The notes under the pieces were generated by a model. It was not told the origin of the DNA and did not search any database. It saw only the letters and a list, made by a program, of their open reading frames with translations. A DNA stretch of 64,000 nucleotides, from NCBI GenBank assembly GCA_037043015.1, contig CM073329.1:13470648-13534647 (forward strand). The letters are read 5' to 3'. Of the stretch, positions 1 to 10,269 are shown in pieces (position 1 is the first letter of the stretch; each line of letters begins with the position of its first letter). The position numbers and the translations under genes are program-made. This stretch comes from Bryum argenteum (taxonomy: Eukaryota; Streptophyta; Bryopsida; Bryales; Bryaceae).

Positions 1-882
1 TTTTTAAGCATATTTGATATTGTACAAGTATAGTACATTAGTACTAGGATTAGATGTTATATCAAATTGATTATTCGTATACTATGATTGATTGATTTGG
101 GAATAGAATATTTTGAAGAGCCATCACTTCTTCATTTACAGTATGTAATGGATACATTCTCTTGTGGATAAACTTTAAGTTCTTGGTTAAAGATGTATGA
201 ATTACTATGTAGGCCTCTAGGGTATAGGGTTTAGGGTTTAGGGTTTATGGTCTTGAGGATTTGGGGTGGATTTCAATTTAATCCTAGTTTTTGTGTTGCA
301 AAGCTTTGCAAACACAATTGTCTGTGGATGTAAAATAATGGATTACTGTATGTATGGTGTAGTTCTCAATTATATTTTACATGGATACAAGTTGCACTTC
401 TCTGCATCGCATAGTTAATGTGTGCAAAAGAATCTATTTTGTATTTATCATTTTTGATTGAAGATGTTATTGACATGGAATAAATCACACATTTATTGCA
501 AAGAATATATAGGTACAATATTAAACATCAACATACGAATTATGATTCCAGAGTCTTCAATCTCATAGCCTATTTTAAACCAATATTGGAATAGAGTTAC
601 TATTGTAGGTCATGTGGCTCAGAGTTTAATTCATAGAGCCTCATAGATCATAACGTATGAGTACTGAAGTAGTGTTTGTACGAAACATCTTTGAATTCGT
701 GAAGATCTATACTTTTATGGAGTCCACTCGAAATGGTTATGAACTTAAAATTTAAAGTTCAAATGTATACGTGAAAAAAGAATACTTAGCATTTCAGAAA
801 TCAACATATGATTCCTTTTTCATTGTGTAGTAATTACTGAAAATCGAGTAGCAGAAATCTTTGAGAAATAAAAAAGGATCCT
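1..882. other. AT-rich noncoding stretch
   Basis: No open frame or exon-like stretch of note was found. The part from about 540 onward is duplicated at about 2120-2880. Parts of it around 590-660 resemble the interior of the long MITEs seen later (phrases about 'gtaggtcat..gg' and 'cataac.tatgagt'), so it is probably old transposon-derived DNA. Confidence 0.6.
219..249 (+). repeat. Short TTTAGGG telomere-type repeat tract
   Basis: About three TTTAGGG units with degenerate neighbours. TTTAGGG is the usual plant telomere unit. At this length it is only an interstitial fragment, not a telomere. Confidence 0.6.
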
Positions 883-960
883 ATGCAATTTTATCTTATT
901 TTAGTTATATATTTAAGGAAAAAAATTTTTAAAAAAAAAAACTGTACTGCGGCCGCCCAT
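540..960 (+). repeat. Direct duplicate, copy 1 (partner about 2120-2880)
   Basis: The stretch from 'tattggaatagagtta' through 'aataaaaaaggatcctatgc' and into a poly-A followed by 'gcggccgcccatatcgg' is repeated at 2165-2890. The second copy carries a 262-bp MITE at 2376-2637 that this copy lacks, and a TA-repeat tract. The duplication therefore includes the 5' border of the GC-rich transposon end. Confidence 0.75.
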
Positions 961-1140
961 ATCGGTTGGCCGCCATCGGGCGGGCGTGCGACCGGCCCGG
1001 CGTCCGGCGACCGGCCCGGCGACCGCCGACCGGCCTGGGGACCGACCACGTCCCCCGGGCGACCGGTCGGTCGCTCCTTCCGCGCCCCCCCTTCCCCCTC
1101 CTCCTCTTGCCTCTCCCCAAACTCCTCGTTTGCACAACTT
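930..1140 (+). repeat. GC-rich relic of a transposon end
   Basis: The sequence changes abruptly from A-rich to very GC-rich with many short CCGGC, GACCGG and CGGTCGG units, then a pyrimidine-rich leader. It matches the start of the GC-rich region at 2864-3180, which leads into the RING-protein gene. Here no matching gene follows, so this looks like the abandoned end of a related element. Open frames crossing it in several phases are a by-product of the absence of stop codons in GC-rich DNA. Confidence 0.65.
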
Positions 1141-1591
1141 CGATCACTTCCTCGCCTTGCATACATGCATTTTCAAAAGTACTATATTTAGCCTTTATGA
1201 TCCACGTGGCGTCTAAATATGGACAGGGAATTTTCTGACAAGAGAATGTCGGGAGTATCTCTTTGTCCCACGCGAGAATGTTTTATGACAAAGATACTCT
1301 TGGCTTTAAATATATCCATAGTAAGGGACTCTCTTCAAGGGGAGTTAAGGCGAGCAAATCTCCACGCCAATACACTCACTTTTTGAGTTGTTGTGCCCAA
1401 TTGGCTTGAATCGAAGTAAACATTTAACAATCAATATAGTGTGGTCAATTTTCTCATTTGTGAAGGCATTGAGAGTTGATGCCCTTGTTTATAAGGAAAG
1501 CAAAGGCAATGGGACCAAATCTTATTATAAGTTAGAGACCATGCTTTTGATTGTACACCTTAATTTATTACTATTAAAATATTCCTCCTTA

Positions 1592-2000
1592 ACCCCTAAA
1601 GATCCATGGACACCAAAGTGGAGGTTTCCTATTTCGGGCAGCTTATATGAAGAGGTCAAAAGTAATAATTTTTTATTAAATTTTTTCTAGGTGCTCCTTA
1701 CACCGCAAAGTGCATGTGGTAAAATTTGCATATCCAAATTCCAAATTTACAACCTACATCTATAATATTTACGTCTGAAGTCCATTAAGGGCAGTTAAAT
1801 TTAGTCTTTGTTTGAAATTATTTTTTGGAAATATGTTCATGAACAATTTACTACTTCAGTTCCAAAGTGACCCAAGTCAAAATGTTTGTCTATTTCACAA
1901 GGGTACCGTTGAGAGATTACAAAAATAATCTTCACAATTTCTAGTAATTTCCGATATAACTCTTTCTTCGATTGATTGTTTTGAAAATATAAAATTTTAA
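1592..2000 (+). mobile_element. MITE of the CCCCTAAAG family, right end missing
   Basis: It begins with TTA then ACCCCTAAAGATCC at 1589-1605 and follows the same course as the copies at 20472, 38003 and 57662 ('tttcgggcagct', 'ggtgctcc', 'tgtggtaaaatttgca'). The terminal TTTTAGGGG is not found; similarity fades near 2000. The frame at 1388-1690 runs across its left border and is not a gene. Confidence 0.7.
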
Positions 2001-2375
2001 ATAGGCATCTCTTCTTCATTTAGAGTATCTAGTGGATAAAATCACTCGTGGATAGGATTTGTGGTTTATGGTTTAGGATGTATGAATAACTCTTTAGGAT
2101 GAGTTCCAAAATAAGTGTCCTACATTAAGATGAGGATACTCCAATTGACATTCTCAACCATGCAATATTGGAATAGAGTTACTGTTGTAGGTCATGTGGT
2201 TCAAAGTTTGATTCATGAAGCCAATGGTCAATTAAATTACAAAAGGAAAATAGAGAAGAAAGATATTGATTCGAAACCAAATGAATGCCTTATGTTTGAA
2301 ACATCTATGAATTTGTGAAGATTTACACTTTAAAGAGTCCACTCAAAATGGTTATGAACTTAAAATTTAGAGTTA

Positions 2376-2637
2376 ACCCCTAAACGACCACGGCCACCGA
2401 TTCGGCGTTTACGGTGAAGGAAAAAATAATTTACAGTCAACTTCAAACGTTACGATCTCACATCTAGTGATGATCCAACGGTTGAAAATTTTCACAGTAC
2501 TACCAATGGTAGTCTACTTCAAGATCCTACGGTTCAAATTATCAAAAATTTCCAAAAATATTGGACGTACCCCCATTAGTACATAGTGGGTCGTATTTGG
2601 GATTTCAAGCTCCCGAAACATTGTGGATTTTTAGGGG
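2376..2637 (+). mobile_element. 262-bp MITE with TTA target duplication
   Basis: The element has terminal inverted repeats CCCCTAAACG and a related TTTTTAGGGG, and is flanked by TTA at 2373-2375 and 2638-2640. The duplicate copy of the same DNA at about 750-765 reads straight through without it ('aaagttcaaatgtat'), so the insertion is directly visible. The short length and lack of coding capacity make it a non-autonomous DNA transposon. Confidence 0.85.
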
Positions 2638-2793
2638 TTAAGATGTATCCGTGAGAAAATAATATATTGCATTTCAGAAATCAACATAGGATTCCTTTTT
2701 CAAGTGTGTAATAATCACTTTGAGAATCAAATAACAAAAAACTTTGCGAAATAAAAAAGGATCCTATGCTATGTAAGATCTTTGAATTTTAAA

Positions 2794-2821
<28 letters not shown>
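2794..2821. repeat. TA microsatellite
   Basis: About 14 TA units just before the A-rich boundary of the hAT-type element's GC-rich left region. Confidence 0.9.
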
Positions 2822-2824
<3 letters not shown>

Positions 2825-2869
2825 TTTTTTTAAAAAAAAATTGAAAAAAATTTTAAAAAAAAAACCGCA

Positions 2870-3110
2870 GCGGCCGCCCACATCGGTCGGCCGCGTTGGT
2901 CGACCGGCATCGGTCGGCCGGCATCGAGCGGCCACGATCGGCCGGCTACATCGGTCGGCAGCGACCGGCCGGCCCGAACGACCGGCCACGATCGGCCGGC
3001 CCCGATCGATCGACCGGATCGACCGGCCACGATCTGTCGGCCGGACCGGCCGGCCAGCATCGGTCGCGGCCGTGATTGGCCGAGCGACCGGTTCGTGCGG
3101 CCGGTCCCTA
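2870..3110 (+). repeat. GC-rich subterminal array, left
   Basis: Many copies of the short units ATCGGTCGGCCGG, GACCGGCC and ACGATCGGCCGG. Transposases of hAT and related families bind clustered short subterminal motifs, so this may be a transposase binding region. The role is inferred. Confidence 0.6.
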
Positions 3111-3129
3111 GGGTTGGGAAGGAGGGGGG

Positions 3130-3136
3130 ATAAAAG
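3130..3136 (+). promoter_or_regulatory. TATA-like box before RING-protein gene
   Basis: ATAAAAG lies at the exit of the GC-rich array, about 200 bases ahead of the first plausible start codon at 3331. Pyrimidine-rich sequence between the two looks like a 5' leader. Assignment rests on position only. Confidence 0.35.
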
Positions 3137-3330
3137 GGCTTTGGGGCCTCATTTCCCCTCACTTCTCCTTGTACTCATCCATCTCAACTGAGCTGCAACC
3201 GTAAGCATTAGCTTCTTGTGTGCTGCATTTGTGGTGGCGGGGGGAAGTCAGCGTGATACTTGCGGCTGCTGCATCGAATTTTTGCATACTTGGGATATCT
3301 TCGGGGTATTTTAAATACTCCCTACTCTTC

Positions 3331-6300
3331 ATGGCGACGGATATTGATAACACGAACATGGAAGCTGATTCTGAACAGACCTTGAGGTCACCTGCGACAG
3401 AAAACACAAACGCAGGATTGGTGGGGACTGAGTTGGTTTTACATGAGACACCGTCAAAGAGAGTGAAACCAAAAGGAGCGAGACATGAGTTGCACTACGA
3501 CATCTTGGATAATGAGGCCATTAAAGCTGAGAGCGGTTGGGCCAATGAAACGGAGGAATATTGGAGAATGGCAACGTGCAAGAAATATATGAAGATGTAT
3601 CACATTGGGAAACTTTGGCCTCGAGAATGTTACAAAGTTAATACCAATAATTTTACTTGCAACCCTCAAACATGCAAGGATGATCACTTCCTTCATCGTG
3701 CTGAAGAAGTGTGGATGGCATTGTTTGGAACTCGTCCCAAGAGCAAGGGTTATTTTTCCTATACGCTCTTGAGCATGGTGTATGCTGAGCTCATATTGAA
3801 GCGCAAGGTGAACTGGAGCACATTTACGGCGAGTAGTGCATATCCTCTTCGAATCGGGAGAAATCAAAAGGATATCCCTGATAGGTTTGATCCAGAATCA
3901 AACTCTACAAAGGCCTTATTGCAGTACTTGAGGAGGAAAACTCATGAGACGGCGGAGAAGGAATCTCCTCCAACAACCACGACACATCAGGAGGATGGAA
4001 GGAATATGGTTCCTACGGATGCCCCAATCGTAGAACCAACTATATAATCGATAGGCTCGAAGGTGCAAACGTAGTTGAAGAACCTCGTGTAACCCCGGTA
4101 CCAACATCAGAGGAGGCAGGGCCAAGTGAACCACGAGAAACCAGATCACCTACAGATGCCGTAGATGTCATTCATACGGAAAGTAGTATGGTGGAAAATT
4201 TCGTGGACTATCCGCATACGGATGCGAGCAATAAGAGATTGGTGGAGTGGTTGAAAACCGCAGAAATGATGGGCGATTGGTGCAATAAGGTAGATAAAGA
4301 CGAAGGTTTTTGGGGAGGTTAGGCATAAAGCCTCAGGCGGTTCAATAGTTGCTGTAGGCGTCGACTTCAAAGAGGTGTCAGAAAGACTTGCTACTATATC
4401 TCCCAGTTTAGTATCAATGAGTCACGCTTTGGCAAGGATGTTGCCTGGCATTATACAAGCTGCGGTGAATTATGAGGCAATCATAGATCGATTCCACCCT
4501 CTACTGAATGAGCGAGCGAAGAATGAGCTAATCATTGAGCTCGCAGAAACAACACCAAATTACGCAACGTCTCCTTGACGAGTTTTACAAGGAATTGCGG
4601 TTGTTTGGCCAAGGTCCTGCTAGCGAGTATGTGGCAAAGTACGAAGAAGCAATGCGCCAAAGGGATGCGGTAGAAGACTTAGAAGATAACCGATATAAGT
4701 ATTTCAACTTATTTCCACCACAGGATGACACTCAGGGGGCTTCATGTAGTTATGTTGTTCCAGAATGTGATGCGGGTGGTAAAGACGATGGTAAAGAGGA
4801 TGGTGAAAAGGATGGTAATAAAGATAAGGGGAAGACCATTATCGGGACTTCTGATAGTCTTTTTCTTTCACAAATTGATGGGGGTGGTAAAGAGGATGGT
4901 GAAGAAGAGAAGAGAAAGACATATATCAGGGATTTATCTCCTCTCAAAGAGGTTGGTGAAGAGGATGGTAAAGAAGATAAGGGGAAAACCATTATCGAAC
5001 TAGACGATGATGACGATGATGAACTTCCGGAGGAATTGAAGTTAAGATCACAAAAGGAGGTAGATGATGGACAGATTGAGCGACAACGAGCGTGGGCGAT
5101 GAAGTTCGCGGTGGTGAAGAAGGAGAGAGATGTTACGATTGCGAAATTGGAGGAGGAAGCAAAAGCATGCTCAATGAAGTTGGAGGCTACAAGTAAAGAG
5201 AGAGATGAGCGATCATTTGAATTGGAGGCATTACGGAAAACCTTCAAAATGGTAGATTCTACAGAGGCAGCAATCCACCTTCACCTACGCATACTACCAT
5301 GGTTGGGATGGATTCATCGACTTCAAGATAAGAGGAGCTTGGTTTCGAGAGCAAAAGAAGATCTGAAATCGATTGCATCTACATCAAAGGAATCACGTGA
5401 AGTTGTAGATGCTTCATTGGAGAAGTTCTGTACGAACAGATCGAAAAAACGATATGACCCCATAGAGGTCACTTTTTGGGGGGATATTGAAGAGATGATG
5501 GAGCGTACAAACTACTCTAAGATGGAACGAAACAATGATGTTGATTGGACTATGGAGATAGAGGAAGGATGGGCGCCGTATAGTAGATTCTCATCGCACC
5601 TCCAAGAGTCAGCTCGCATAGTAATCAACACATGCGACCCTCCTCCCGCAATACTTAAAGACAAATGTGCGGTGTGCCTACATAATTTTGGTCCGGAGGG
5701 CGCATACACGTTAGGCCAATGTGGCCATAACTTTCATGTTACTTGCATATGCCGATATGCGATGACAAAATCGGTATGTCCAGTATGTCGCTCCCCATTT
5801 AGCACGAGATTCTACGAGATGATGGGCATTCGAGATCTTATGCCACCAGGGCACGAGTTCAACCGATGGAATCTTCCATTGGATCAATACCCGAAGAAAT
5901 TTCTAAACTACTCTGATTGGGGAAATGCTCTTAACTGGAGTACATCCGAATCAAAACACCAACTAGCCATTCAATTTGGTGGGGATCATGATCAGTTATT
6001 TTGGATGACATGAGATTACGAAATAGAGATCAGGGCGAGGAATATTGAAGGTGATGAGCAACGAGAGTTGTTTTGTCGTAATTTCAGAGGGCATTGGAGC
6101 GTCGAACACAACCGTTTCTTTCGATTTCCTCCAAAGAAAGTGGAAAAGGGAGAAGATGGTTCGTGGCACGAAATAATCGATTCAACAGGCTTTGGTGAGG
6201 AGTACAAGAAGTACGATCATACTCCAATTGGAAGAGCTCTAGTACTTGCGAAATTGGAGGAGGCCGCAATATACCGGACTTCGATACCGGAAAATTCTTT

Positions 6301-6688
6301 TGAAGATGTGGAGGTCTCTTATTGGGATGCGGTGAAGAAGTTTGATACGCGTATCGATGACGCCATTACATTTTGGAGAGAATGTCTTTTAAATCCAAAA
6401 GACACACAACTTCTATTATTGGATGAGCTTGAAGGTGTTGTACAGGATGTCATTGCAAATATCGAGAAGGCCATGGAAATCTTACGTAACAAATAAGTGG
6501 ATCCGAGCAAAAAGCGGAAGAGGCAATCGGGCGACGATGGGGAGGATAGTTGGCAGGCGGAGATGAGAGGCAAAATCGCAGCGGTGGATCGAGAGTATGA
6601 AGAGGGCGGTCGAATTGCCCGTCCAAGTCAAAGACCGCGTACTCGCAGTGTAGCTCAGATTGGCCAATGGGATGGATCTTCAGTTTGA
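3331..6688 (+). pseudogene. Transposon-borne RING-H2 protein gene, frameshifted
   Basis: A long gene can be followed through four frames and stops: 3331-4047 (frame 1, starts MATDIDNTNME), 4053-4321 (frame 3), about 4318-4578 (frame 1), then 4535-6688 (frame 2) interrupted by TGA at 6011 and TAA at 6494. The first part has a conserved-looking globular block (residues 60-190) with several Cys and His that I do not recognise. The middle is acidic and Lys-rich, with GKEDG-type repeats and a coiled coil. At 5667-5803 is a clear RING-H2 finger: CAVC, 14 residues, C-G-H, H, C, then CPVC, the C3H2C3 pattern of ubiquitin E3 ligases. The last segment has a KKRKR basic signal. It may be a pseudogene, or small introns may account for some breaks. 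It sits between GC-rich ends and converges on the hAT transposase gene, which suggests it is a transposon accessory gene. Confidence 0.6.
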
Positions 6689-6730
6689 AGTTAGAACGGA
6701 TGTTGGACCTTAAGTTTCACATATATAACT

Positions 6731-6770
<40 letters not shown>

Positions 6771-7092
6771 TTTTTTAAGATTGTATGGTTGTTGTTTTAA
6801 AAATGATGAAAATGCCACCATTGATCCATGGGGCCTTATTTTTGAAGTAAAGGGTTACAATCTTTTTGATTTAATGTGCATTTCTTTTGTATGCTTGAGA
6901 GTGAAGACTATCGTACGACAAGTATGTAAAAATATATGTATTTTTCAAAACATTAAATGTAGTCATGTAGACAATAGAATCTCCAAATGCATTTGGAGTA
7001 TAACAATAAAGTACTACATTAAACTATAACTACAATTTCTATAATAAGTATAAGTCCTATGAACCTATACTACATAAAGATGCGAAATTCAA
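6689..7092. other. Gap between convergent transposon genes
   Basis: It holds a TA microsatellite at 6735-6768 and AT-rich sequence with possible AATAAA-like signals (for example 'aataaagtac' near 7005). It is the shared 3' region of the rightward and leftward genes. Confidence 0.6.
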
Positions 7093-7740
7093 CTACTCAT
7101 CAGGACCAGAGGATTGCTCATAATCGCTATCTCCCTTCACTTCAGCTCCACTAGATCCTGTAGGAATATATTCATAATCGCTTGGAACCTCCTCTTTGAT
7201 CTTGGGTTTATTCTCTGGACATTGTATATTCCCATACTTATGCCAAGTATCAAATTCGGGGAGATTAACAGGGATCTTCGGTTTTTTAGGCGGAACAATT
7301 GGAACCGTTGCGATTTCCGTTTATGCGACTTGGAAGTGCCAAGCATGTCTTTGTAACCCCGTGGCAAAGACGAAGAACATTGGCATTCTTTAAAATACCG
7401 CCCAACGGTACATCGTAGTCACTAGAGATGCTCCCATATTTGGCTCTTGAAAGGGATACTAAACCCTTAGACGATTTCTCCAAGGTTGTCGTAACCCTTG
7501 TAGTAGAGGGTTGAAATAAAGCGCGGGAGTAGCACATTGATCGATACTTGATCCTTACTACCGGATGCAATATTCTCCGCGACCGGATTAGAGCTCATAG
7601 TGCCTTGATTGATTTGTGTTGCACGCAGTGGTCTTCGCATCTATCGCCTCCTTTTCCAACCGTAAACCAAGAAGGCGATAACAGTACGAGCGTTATTTGA
7701 TTTGTCCATGCCGCCTTTGTGTCATTAACCGGGCTAACGG
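7093..7740 (-). pseudogene. Unrecognised acidic-tailed protein, 3' part
   Basis: On the minus strand a frame ends at the TAG at 7093-7095. Its last ~70 residues contain PPKKPKIPVNLPEFDTWHKYG followed by an acidic, Ser/Tyr-rich tail ending SSGPDE. Upstream, beyond about 7320, the sense continues in another frame (the 7286-7570 frame, with SLSRAKYGS), so at least one frameshift is present. It lies just downstream of the hAT transposase, in the same direction, and could be a second transposon protein or a detached C-terminal exon of it. I do not recognise the family. Confidence 0.45.
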
Positions 7741-7756
7741 CCGCTCATCATCTAGA

Positions 7757-9331
7757 TCATCCATTTGAAAGACCATGAGCGATAAAATCACCATTAGCAT
7801 CATGAACATTTGGAGCATCTTCATCATTTGAAGCGGGGAAGAAAGTCATATCATCATCTTCATCGCCAAATTCAAAAACATCATTGTCATCAGACTCTGA
7901 TTCGTCCTCGACAGCTTCCTCATCATTCTCATGTACTTGGTCTTCCTCTAAATCCAAGTTCTCTCTATACCACCGCCCATCATCACTCAACTTATCATTC
8001 GCGAGCAATTTCGAGTTGGAATATATGTAGACCAAGTCATCAGCTCTGCCCGGTAGTAATCGATTCCGTTTTTTGTCGTGAATATAAGAGTAGCTACTCC
8101 AGTTGCGTTCGCAAGCCGACGAGGACACGGTCTGCGCTAGTATTCGCTTTGCAATTGGAGAGAGGAGCTTAGCACAAGCACCTTTAAACTCCCACCGTGC
8201 ATGTGGAGCTAGTTTTTGAGTATTAGGCTCCAGCATGTCATGGAATGGTGGACCCCTTACTCGAAACGCAAGAAATTCACTCACCACGTCTGCGTAATCA
8301 TCCGCGGGACATAATTTTTGTAAAACACGCTTGCAAGCTATTGAAAGATCGGGATCGTCAGCTAACTCTTGGTCGTGTAGTAAATAAGGATTTAAAAGTG
8401 CAGCCGCGCCATGTAAATCCGTTGTCATGAGCCGTTTCCGATGGTAAAACTCCTCTTTTGCGGTGGCCACCTCAAGTGGTTCCAATGAGATGGGCGGTGC
8501 GTGCAAAGTATGGACATGTCTCTCAAGATCACGCATGATATGCCATGCCTTGCCCGTACTAGGAGCCTTGCCGTCGAATTCTCTCAGAGCGTACACCACG
8601 GGGGCAACCATATCCCGTAGTCTTTTGCATTGCTTCCAAAACTCATCGCTCAACACCACCTTCTTGACCTTACGTGAGAATATAAGCTTATCTCTAGCAG
8701 ATACCGTCTTCTTCGAGGCATAGGCTGTGAACATAGGGTCGACAACAACTTGCTCCAATGATTCCTTGACCTCCAACAAGCGATCTATCATTATGAATTG
8801 ACTAGCAAATCTTGTTTTCCTAGGCATCAGTAGGCTGAATTTCGCCTCGTGTTTACGAAACACAGCTAGGGGCATTTGTCGCCTCTTGATAAACTTGACC
8901 ATTTTCTTCGCCATGACCAAAGTATTCGCCATCCATCCAGCCTTTCCCCAATCCTCCAACAACAAGTCCATTGCATGTGTCGCACACCCTTGCATGAAAA
9001 TGTGCGGATATTTCTCAAGGACTATTCTTGAGGCATTGAGCATTACAGAAGCATTGTTTGTGCATACTTGAACAATGTTCTCTGGTCCAACTTGTTCTAT
9101 GTACTTCAACATGAGAGTTGACATGTACACCGCTGTTTTTTCTTGGCCAGTAGTATCGACAGCACCAAGAAAAAGCTCTCCGGCTTGAGTCACGAGCATC
9201 GCATTCACCAAAGGGCGATTAGTCACAAATGACCATCCATCCATGGTCAAAGTTCCTCCAAACTTCCGAAGGCTCTCAGAGAGTCTACTATCTAGTTTCT
9301 TTTGTAACTCCGTCTTTACTTCTCCTAACAA
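7757..9331 (-). CDS. hAT transposase, DUF659 and dimerisation domains
   Basis: The 524-residue frame has the DUF659 region (residues ~20-160) with TMDGWSF, the first catalytic Asp at residue 31, and QGCATHAMDLLLEDW with the conserved C..H. The C-terminal hAT dimerisation domain follows (SSACERNWSSYSYIHDKKRNRL, given here only as key words CERNW and KKRNRL). The last ~70 residues are very acidic. Such proteins cut and paste hAT elements in the nucleus. Two signs of decay are visible. The usual TDNAS motif reads TNNAS, replacing the second catalytic Asp by Asn. The frame begins at a TTG codon because the N-terminal third upstream is frameshifted. Its own start codon is therefore lost; the boundary given is the open frame, not a true start. 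Confidence 0.85.
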   Translation of the reverse strand: MLGEVKTELQKKLDSRLSESLRKFGGTLTMDGWSFVTNRPLVNAMLVTQAGELFLGAVDTTGQEKTAVYMSTLMLKYIEQVGPENIVQVCTNNASVMLNASRIVLEKYPHIFMQGCATHAMDLLLEDWGKAGWMANTLVMAKKMVKFIKRRQMPLAVFRKHEAKFSLLMPRKTRFASQFIMIDRLLEVKESLEQVVVDPMFTAYASKKTVSARDKLIFSRKVKKVVLSDEFWKQCKRLRDMVAPVVYALREFDGKAPSTGKAWHIMRDLERHVHTLHAPPISLEPLEVATAKEEFYHRKRLMTTDLHGAAALLNPYLLHDQELADDPDLSIACKRVLQKLCPADDYADVVSEFLAFRVRGPPFHDMLEPNTQKLAPHARWEFKGACAKLLSPIAKRILAQTVSSSACERNWSSYSYIHDKKRNRLLPGRADDLVYIYSNSKLLANDKLSDDGRWYRENLDLEEDQVHENDEEAVEDESESDDNDVFEFGDEDDDMTFFPASNDEDAPNVHDANGDFIAHGLSNG

Positions 9332-10001
9332 CCTTGTCCGAATGTCATGGTAGGATGGTGGAGCATAGGATTTTCGAAATCCCGCAGATCTTCATCACGG
9401 CGACTTTGAACGCATCATTGCGGGCTCATCGAGAATGGTATATTTGCTTCGTAAAAAATTTCGCCCGAGTTTATCCAACTCCCGCCTATCCGCTCGCAAA
9501 AGTAGCTTCAATTGAAGATTGCTTCGGTTGCTTCATAGATCCAAACATCGGGCGAGTATCCCTTATTCCCCTCATAAGCATGGAAGAAGCAGAGGTTGAC
9601 CCTACCAAAAGATTTGTTGAATTCATGGGGGTGCCTAGCGAGGACCCTACACAAGAGTCACTCCTAGGGGTTTCAGGAATGTCATGTTTTGAAGCACCTG
9701 GAATGTCCGTGGATGGAGTGAGAGAACATTCACCGAGAAATAGTTCCAATTCTCCGTTATATGGAGGGAACTCCCCACCACATCTTTAAAATAACTGCCT
9801 AATTTTCCTAGGCGACTTTGGGCCAAAGGCGTAACTCGAATCCCTATGTCCGGGAATCTTCTCGCACCCATAATGACTCAAATTCCGACTCTTCTTCTTG
9901 AAACAATTACATGACATAGTGAGCACCTGTAGGAAGGACCCAGACGCTTTGCCTTCCTTCTCGATGTCTCTAAACCAAGGCTCATGTGGAGCAGGGCCCA
10001 T
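9332..10001 (-). pseudogene. hAT transposase N-terminus with BED-like finger, frameshifted
   Basis: Reading leftward from 10001 the minus strand gives MGPAPHEPWF, then CNCFKKKSRN..H..EKIPGH, which resembles the BED zinc finger of hAT transposases. A Ser/Thr-rich linker follows at 9486-9749. Then come segments typical of the helix before DUF659 (RRELDKL, FSMS.NDAF, APPSYHDIRTRLL) in three different frames between 9480 and 9340. The pieces join into one transposase with 7757-9331, but at least three frame changes lie between them, so this copy cannot make a full protein unless introns are involved. Confidence 0.65.
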
Positions 10002-10129
10002 TTTGATAAATAGGACGCCTCAAAGTCTTAAACAATGGTGGGACCGTGACGGGGAAAAAAATGGCAAGAGTTCCTTACGGAAATCCTCACTTCGAACTCA
10101 ATACCTACCAAGCAATGTACACATAAAAT

Positions 10130-10269
10130 GAATTATGTGGCTCAAAGCTCTTGGAAAGTGTTCAAAATTCGGAAGTGAAATGAGACTCAATGTCTCTTCT
10201 CTTATATACCATCCAACTCCGAATATGACCGTTGCAATTTGAAGTTGAAATGCTCATAAACCGTCGGAT
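10130..10269. other. Upstream region of hAT transposase gene
   Basis: Between the BED-like segment and the GC-rich array lies ordinary AT-rich DNA. On the minus strand it contains 'tatataagag' (RC of 10197-10206), a possible TATA box for the transposase gene. Confidence 0.35.

Noticed and set aside
219-249. Telomere or former chromosome end
   Set aside because: Only about three TTTAGGG units, and no associated subtelomeric structure.
883-1238. Six overlapping open frames on both strands rich in Arg, Pro and Gly
   Set aside because: They coincide with the GC-rich repeat array, where stop codons are rare in all frames; no domain and no conservation with the second GC-rich copy.
2373-2640. piggyBac-like interpretation of the MITEs (TTAA target)
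   Set aside because: Many flanks do read TTAA, but the empty sites at 36260 (TTAT), 14454 (TTGA) and about 758 (TTCA) fit a 3-bp TTA-type duplication better. It cannot be fully excluded.
4750-5247. 165-residue Ser-rich minus-strand frame
   Set aside because: Antisense shadow of the acidic, Lys-rich region of the RING-protein gene.
9229-9789. 186-residue plus-strand frame
   Set aside because: It lies antisense to the frameshifted N-terminal part of the hAT transposase, whose minus-strand reading gives family-typical motifs.
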